Below the pieces are notes generated by a model, which was given only the letters and a program-made list of their open reading frames with translations, was not told the origin of the DNA and ran no database searches. The translations under genes and the position numbers were made by a program. A DNA stretch of 64,000 nt from Cordilura impudica (lineage: Eukaryota > Arthropoda > Insecta > Diptera > Scathophagidae): NCBI GenBank assembly GCA_963682025.1, contig OY821518.1, positions 143,506,529 to 143,570,528 of the forward strand. Direction: 5' to 3'. This document shows, one piece after another, positions 58,544 through 64,000 of this stretch (position 1 is the first letter of the stretch; every line of letters starts with the position of its first letter).

Positions 58544-59527
58544 TTACCCTCCCGGGTCTATGTAGACCCCATTCAAGATTAATGTGTATTTTATTATTTG
58601 TAAAACAACAAAAAACTTATTTTTATTATTCAATTACAGGTAAACAAGTTTTTCGAGAATTAAAAAATAAAATTTCGATACATTTTGTAAAAGTGGAGCT
58701 TGTAAAGAAGGATATACATGATTGTTGTGTTTGTATAGACTACTTTGAAAATATTATGTTAAAATCGTTCCATCTTATTTTCATCTATTTAAAGTATAAT
58801 TGAATATTTAAAGAATTAACAAAATTTTATACAAAGGGTCTTAAGTCCAACTAATTTGAAATAGGATATAAAAATAAACCAAATTTGAGTGGTATTGTTT
58901 TTTATTATTATTTTTTGCCTGCAGATATGAAAAAGCTCTTAGCGAATGCTACATTTATATTTGGAGTAGGTTGAAAAATGGACTGAACCTGACCATATTT
59001 GGTAAAGTCACTTATTTTTTCCAAAAACATATACAAACCAAATTTGACAAAAAACTGTGTAATATTTTTGTTTTTTGATAGATCTAAGTGAAGATCGGGA
59101 AGCAGATTTTATGGGTACTATCACTAAGAAGTGAGTGGCTGTAATAAGCACACACAAACCAAATTTGACTGAAATCTATATAATAATTTGGATCTTATGA
59201 CAATTCAAGTCGATGTAATAGGGGTCATGTGTGTGGAGACTGGGTTTGAACATGTACCGATTTTCACCAATTTCAGTACCGTTCGTCCTATTGCTGACAA
59301 AGGCCTATATACCAAATTTCATTATAATACATTCATATTTGCGACTTGTAGTTTGATTACAAAGTTTACATGTACACACAGATGGACGGACGGACAGAGT
59401 CAATCGGTCTAGGTCAAACATAAACACAAACTCATTATACCCTCACCACATAATGGTATAGGGTATAATTATGTTGTTTTTATAAGCGCAAAATCTGGAA
59501 TAGGATCTAAATAGACACCGGAGGGTA
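58544..59527. mobile_element. TIR element hosting a repeat C copy
   Basis: The left end TTACCCTCCCGGGTCTATGT and the right end (on the other strand TTACCCTCCGGTGTCTATTT) form inverted repeats of about 40 bases that continue into CATTCAAGATT/TATTCCAGATT. AATCTTA/TAAGATT flanks both. An internal plus-strand piece (58640-58770) reads GKQVFRELKNKISIHFVKVE with a CCVC motif after it, unrecognised. It could be a piggyBac-type relic. Confidence 0.55.
58820..59470 (+). repeat. Dispersed 'repeat C', diverged copy
   Basis: From CTTAAGTCCAACTAATTTG to CCACATAATGGTATAGGGTA, without the palindromic head. It lies inside the TIR element. Confidence 0.7.
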
Positions 59528-60047
59528 AGATTCGTAAATTCGAAGGTAAAAGGTTACTTCACCTGAAAATTTCAAAAATATTGTGGGTTTTGCTGAGTCA
59601 CCTTTAGGAACTCAAATTAGTCCATAGTTTTTCTTAGTGAATTATTCTTGGCGATCTTAAAAAATTTCAGATATTTGAGTATTTTTTATGTTGTACATTA
59701 CAGACCCTCTTACAATAGATCAAAATCTGTAGGGAACATGCACTAACTTCTTTAAAAAAGCTTTTTTAGTTTTAAAATGTCTTCGAGTGAATGCTAAAAT
59801 AGCAGATATTCATAATTCATGATAAAATTGCAGACCCTGGGTCCAAAAGTATACTTTTTTAAACATCTTTAGCGCGCTGAATTTGAATCTCAGAATTTTC
59901 GTTGTATTTGGAACTATACTCTATTCTGAACATATGTTTTTACGCACGATTTTGTCAGGCATCCCTTTCAATACACTTGTTGATTATAATTTTAATATTT
60001 TGTATAAAAATAAAAAATCTTTTTTCGATCTTTATCATTTTAATAAT

Positions 60048-60424
60048 AGAGTTTGGAATTATTCAGGCTCAAGATCAAATGTTTTTACTTTAAATAAAGC
60101 AAAAACCTTGGCACATTTGTTTAAAAAAATTGATCTATATTCTGCATGACAGGTTATACGGCTGTTTCGGGAACAGTCACCAATCTTCATCAGTAACCAA
60201 AAGCAGTAGATAGTTTGTTTGGTAAAAAGTTAAATTCATATATATTTGCTGAAAACACTAAATGTAAGTTTAGCAAAAACAAATTTTTTTTCCTTGTTTT
60301 TTCAAGACAGAAACAAACATGTATATTGTAGTATGCAATGTGTACTCGTATACAAACATATTTGTTTGCTTTATTTAAAGTAAAAACATTTGATCTTGAG
60401 CCTGAATAATTTCAAACTCAATCA
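60048..60424. repeat. Inverted repeat with arms of about 54 bases
   Basis: ATTATTCAGGCTCAAGATCA at 60058 and its exact complement near 60389-60408 belong to nearly perfect arms of about 54 bases separated by about 260 bases. The left arm overlaps an 88-codon open frame (59883-60149) of unknown nature. Confidence 0.7.
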
Positions 60425-62229
60425 TTGTTGATTATATTTAGATATCTTATTTGATCTCGGAAAAATCATCCTTAGGAATTAATTGGTATGGCGTTTTTGC
60501 TTCAATATTTCGAAAAAAAAAAATAAATGATAATTAAACACTGAAACCACAATATACATTCCTAAAGTTCTTAAGCTCGCTGAATCCGTGTCTGACCTCA
60601 GAGTTCCCGTCAGCTGCCAAAAAATCATAGCCTTTAATTGCAATGACTAAAAAATATTCAAGGTTAAGGAGCAATGCCATGGAGCAATTCTGAGACCGAA
60701 TTCAGCGTACAAATTACCTCTCGAAAAGTGGGCGTGCTTCTCAGGATCAGGTGATTTATGAAATAATTTTTGGAAATAAAATAAAACATCTGAGAAATGA
60801 AATATCTGAAATAAAATATTAAATCCTCAACGTTTATTTCGAATTAAATTAATTATTAAAAAATATAATAAGATACAAAAGTTAAATAAGTTACAAAAGT
60901 AAATAAGTTACCAAAGTAAAACTCAGGCAAATTAAAATTTTTTGAAGGTAGTCAAAATTGAATGTAAAACAAATAAGTGTCTGTCTCGTGGGCTTAAACA
61001 AGCTAAATGACCACACTCTCTATTCTACGCCTATAGACCGAATATCTGATTTCAGCTTTTTATTTCATCAAGGGGTTCAGAAAGCTATGTAAAGAATAAC
61101 AGACACACACCCAAACGTTACATATAAATTTTTTTTAGAAGATCTGTTAATTTGTTAATTTTTGACGTGTAAGGAAATTTTTAAAACGCCACAATTTATT
61201 CTATAAGTTTTAATTTTAATTCAAACGGAGTCCCGGTAGTTGGAAAAATAAAGTCAACTTTCCCGAGAAATAGAAAAAGTACTGTTAAATTTGTATCCCA
61301 TTATTCACATCCAGCATACTTCCCCAGTAAGTTTTGTAGTTTCTTGCAAAACAACAATAGGAAAAAGTCACCAACATAACAAAACGTATTTAACGGATGC
61401 TGCTTCTTAACATTTGCTTAAAAACTATTTTGAATGGCGCTGACTGGCCATTTTATATATATTTGTGTTTTGTATTTCTCTGTTTTAAGAATCTAGCAAC
61501 GAGTGCTTTATTGAAGTCATTTCTCACAACAAACACACTCCACATTAAAGGGCTCACAAGTCGAAGTTTAGTTTTTTTTTCTTGTTAAACTTTGGCATTC
61601 TGATGGTAGACTTCTATGCATACTCGTACATACAAACTTGCAGTCTTAAACGAGCTCCAACTCTTCGTAATCGTCGTGTGTAAGAAGTGTTGCGTAAGTA
61701 AACTGGCGCCATCAGTGACACTTTTATTGTGCGTTAATTTGTTCAGCGGCAAAAATAATTATTTCTAAATTAAATGCTCCCCAAGAAACAAACACTTTAA
61801 GTAAAAATGTAATTTATGCTTTAAATGCTCAGTAAGATATGCTAAAGAATTGTGGGTTCAAAATTTAACTATTCGAGTATTAACCAAACTGATACTTCTT
61901 TACTTAAGTTCGGATCTAGTAAAAAGTTGTAGGTTAACTTATTTTATTTATTTATATGATTTCCCATATAACAAGATATATAATCAATCTTATACTTAAT
62001 TAAAGTATAAGGATTTCACAATGAATTGCAATAGAAATTGAATTGAAATAGAAATTTAAGCAAATTGGTTTTCAAATATAATGAAATGGAAATATAAAAA
62101 TTTTAAATAATTTTGAAGAAAAATAACAAAAATATTAATACAAGATTAAACATAAAAATAAAAATAACAATAAACAAAATAAATGAAAAAATTCAAAAAT
62201 AAAGTAAAGAATAAAAGAGCAAAAAAAAA

Positions 62230-63005
62230 AAAGTAACAAATAAGAAAAAGGTTCAGCTAAAAAATTTAAAAAGATCCCTCTTAAAATGCATTGCGTTTGC
62301 TTATAATTAATTGGATGATGGTAGTGAATTCCGAAGACGTGTTGAGGAGACATAAAATTTCCAATTGGATAGTAAATATTGGTATCTAATGCACAATACG
62401 TCATGATTTCTAGCGGTGCGCATAAAGACGGGTCTGTCATATATCTTGGTTGATGAGTACGTACAATTTTATATAAGAAATAGTACGAAATCGGATCATA
62501 TTTTCGTATATGAAAAACATATATTAAAATTGCATTGAAACTGGACTGAAGCGTTTTACTACTCTTAGAATCCAAGCATTTCGCATCCATGTAGTGGAGT
62601 TGGCATAAGTAAGATATGTTTTACGTTTTAAGCATTAAGTAAGTTTTCCCAGCAGCACAAGTAGACCATGTAATATTATTATTAAAAATAATACGTAGAT
62701 TTTTAGTTATTGAAACGATTTCAATTTTCTGATTGTTTAACATAATTAATGATTCAAAAGGCAGTGCCATTGTTCTCCTAGCAATAATCAGACACTTTGA
62801 CTTAGAAGGGTTGAGGCATAATGCAATCATTTATGCTGCTTATGTCAGTAGTGATATATAACAACGAGTCATCAGCATATATGTGTACATTACAAAATAA
62901 TAATTGTTCTACTAGATCCTTTACGTAGATGGCAAAAAGTACAGGTCTTAGTATTGATCCTTGGTGTACAAAAAATGTGTGTTGTTTAAAAATTCCTTAC
63001 AGATT
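62230..63005 (-). mobile_element. Non-LTR retrotransposon fragment, minus strand
   Basis: From high to low coordinate the translation shows a VHIYADD catalytic box (about 62885-62865), LNPSKSKCLIIARR, then a frame change and a C-terminal block with LQSSFNAILIYVFHIRKYDP and SYYFLYKIVRTHQPRYM. The downstream frame decays into low-complexity Phe/Leu. Dead fragment; I/Jockey-like group by wording only. Confidence 0.7.
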
Positions 63006-63017
63006 ATAATAAAACAA

Positions 63018-63310
63018 GAAAGAGTGTTAAATTCGGCTGTGCCGAATCTTTGATACCCTCCACCTCGGTTTGAGTATTGATAATAAATGTAAACAAAATA
63101 TTGGAAAAATATCCATGAGTTTTCTATATGCATGCATTTCCGGTTATATGACATAACTTCTCGTTTAATTTAGTTTTTGCTAATTAAATAGCTCGCCCTA
63201 ACCTCCATTGCAAGGGTAATGGTTGTGTAGGGTGGTTATATGCATTAAATCGTGCTAATTGGAGAATATATTTCAATATATTTCAATATATTTCTTCATT
63301 GTGGCCATAT
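63018..63310 (+). repeat. Dispersed repeat with palindromic head
   Basis: Starts ACAAGAAAGAGTGTTAAATT, then TTCGGCTGTGCCGAA (a palindrome) and TTTGATACCCTCCACC. This matches the outer ends of the heptamer-array elements and the layout of repeat C. Confidence 0.65.
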
Positions 63311-64000
63311 AGGTCGGATGGAGTAACAAAATAATAACCAAAAAAAAGCTCTCTAAACTTTTTTATTAAAATATTGCCATATTTTGAAAACATAGAGAAT
63401 AAATTTATAATAATAAATAATCAAATTAGGGATGCCAAACGCAAAAAACTAATAGTCCCAAACATTTTAAATAAAATAATTTATCTTTATTTTCTGAAAA
63501 ACTTCAAATTTTCATCAAAAAAAAAAATTGTGAACATTTATATATAAATAACGTTTATTTATGTAACAATTTTTATGTTCGCAATTCTTAAATATCATTT
63601 GAGGTTTTCTAAAATTCATTGAATTTAAATTAATATTTTCTGTAGCCCGATTCTGTAAATTTCAACGATCCGACAATCGCAAAATATATCGACAGCTATT
63701 GTTGTTTGCACTAAGGATTAAGTGATTCACTAAGTACATACATCTTAACGACAGTCGACAAATCTATTTTTCTATTTATTTAAATTGTAAACGAGTGGCA
63801 TCTCTGTCAAAATAAGCGAAAAACACAAAGAAGAATAGAAAAAAACAAATAACTTGTGTTTGACAGGATGATTTTATGTTTATGTTTAATATCTGTATTT
63901 TATTTACTAATATTTCTGTTTATTTATTTGAAAATGAAATAATGAATTGAATATGCTATTTAATTTTTTTATTTATATAAAAAAGTTTTTTAATTAAAGC
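63311..64000. other. Unassigned terminal stretch
   Basis: AT-rich sequence; no exon or repeat recognised. Confidence 0.4.

Larger units (their letters stand above)
38877..64000 (+). other. Scaper: Scaper intron 4 and beyond (exons not found)
   Basis: Begins with a canonical donor, but no downstream Scaper exon was recognised to the window end. Repeats are listed separately. 39660-42275, 44290-45010, 54090-56570 and 60430-62200 show nothing recognisable apart from simple AT-rich sequence. Small exons could be hidden there. Confidence 0.5.

Noticed and set aside
59883..60149. 88-codon open frame
   Set aside because: No recognisable motif, and its C-terminal half overlaps an inverted repeat arm.
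62135..62290. Phe/Leu-rich C-terminus of the minus-strand LINE open frame
   Set aside because: Low-complexity run-on beyond the recognisable LINE tail.

Overview
This window looks like eukaryotic, AT-rich and intron-rich DNA from a higher fly (Diptera, probably a calyptrate such as a blow fly or house fly relative; the genus is inference). The reasons are two host genes whose predicted proteins match the dipteran/animal families Bicaudal-D and SCAPER, GT-AG introns in correct phase, and a dense load of Tc1/mariner, TTAA-flanked, Helitron-like, non-LTR and SINE repeats.

Layout. Positions 1-10225 are probably the first intron of BicD (minus strand) and hold repeats: a TIR relic, a heptamer-array element, an inverted pair of a dispersed 'CACATAGTGGTATAGGG' repeat, a 514-bp foldback element with a perfect 10-bp target duplication, a tRNA-derived SINE and a Tc1 relic. 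The first coding exon of BicD lies at 10226-10477 (minus). From about 11.7 to 25 kb there is no intact gene. This stretch holds a deeply nested transposon stack (12.6-16.0 kb), a decayed dynein-2 light intermediate chain copy (16.5-17.1 kb), a hammerhead-like motif (18.48 kb), four of the five copies of a TTAA-type MITE, and a MADF-domain gene broken up by insertions (20.0-22.2 kb).

Scaper runs on the plus strand. A probable first coding exon (25040-25115) is followed by a 9.4-kb intron full of repeats, then the large exon 34471-38353 and two short exons (38433-38690, 38753-38876). The four exons join in one open frame of 1447 codons. The C-terminal part of the gene was not found, so 38877-64000 is best read as one very large intron or the intron plus intergenic DNA. 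This last part holds a mariner of the DD41D type inserted in a LINE, a 1.6-kb (TTAAAAA)n array, Helitron-like elements with clean A|TC...CTAG|T ends, a 21-bp minisatellite, and several other transposon relics.

How the genes relate: BicD (dynein adaptor) and Scaper (ER-associated, cyclin A-binding family) are divergently oriented, with roughly 14.5 kb between their start codons. I see no operon-like or shared regulatory logic. Most of the novelty here is in mobile DNA: its nesting order, unclassified terminal-repeat families, and the heptamer arrays carried inside a dispersed element. No decisive new biochemical system was recognised.
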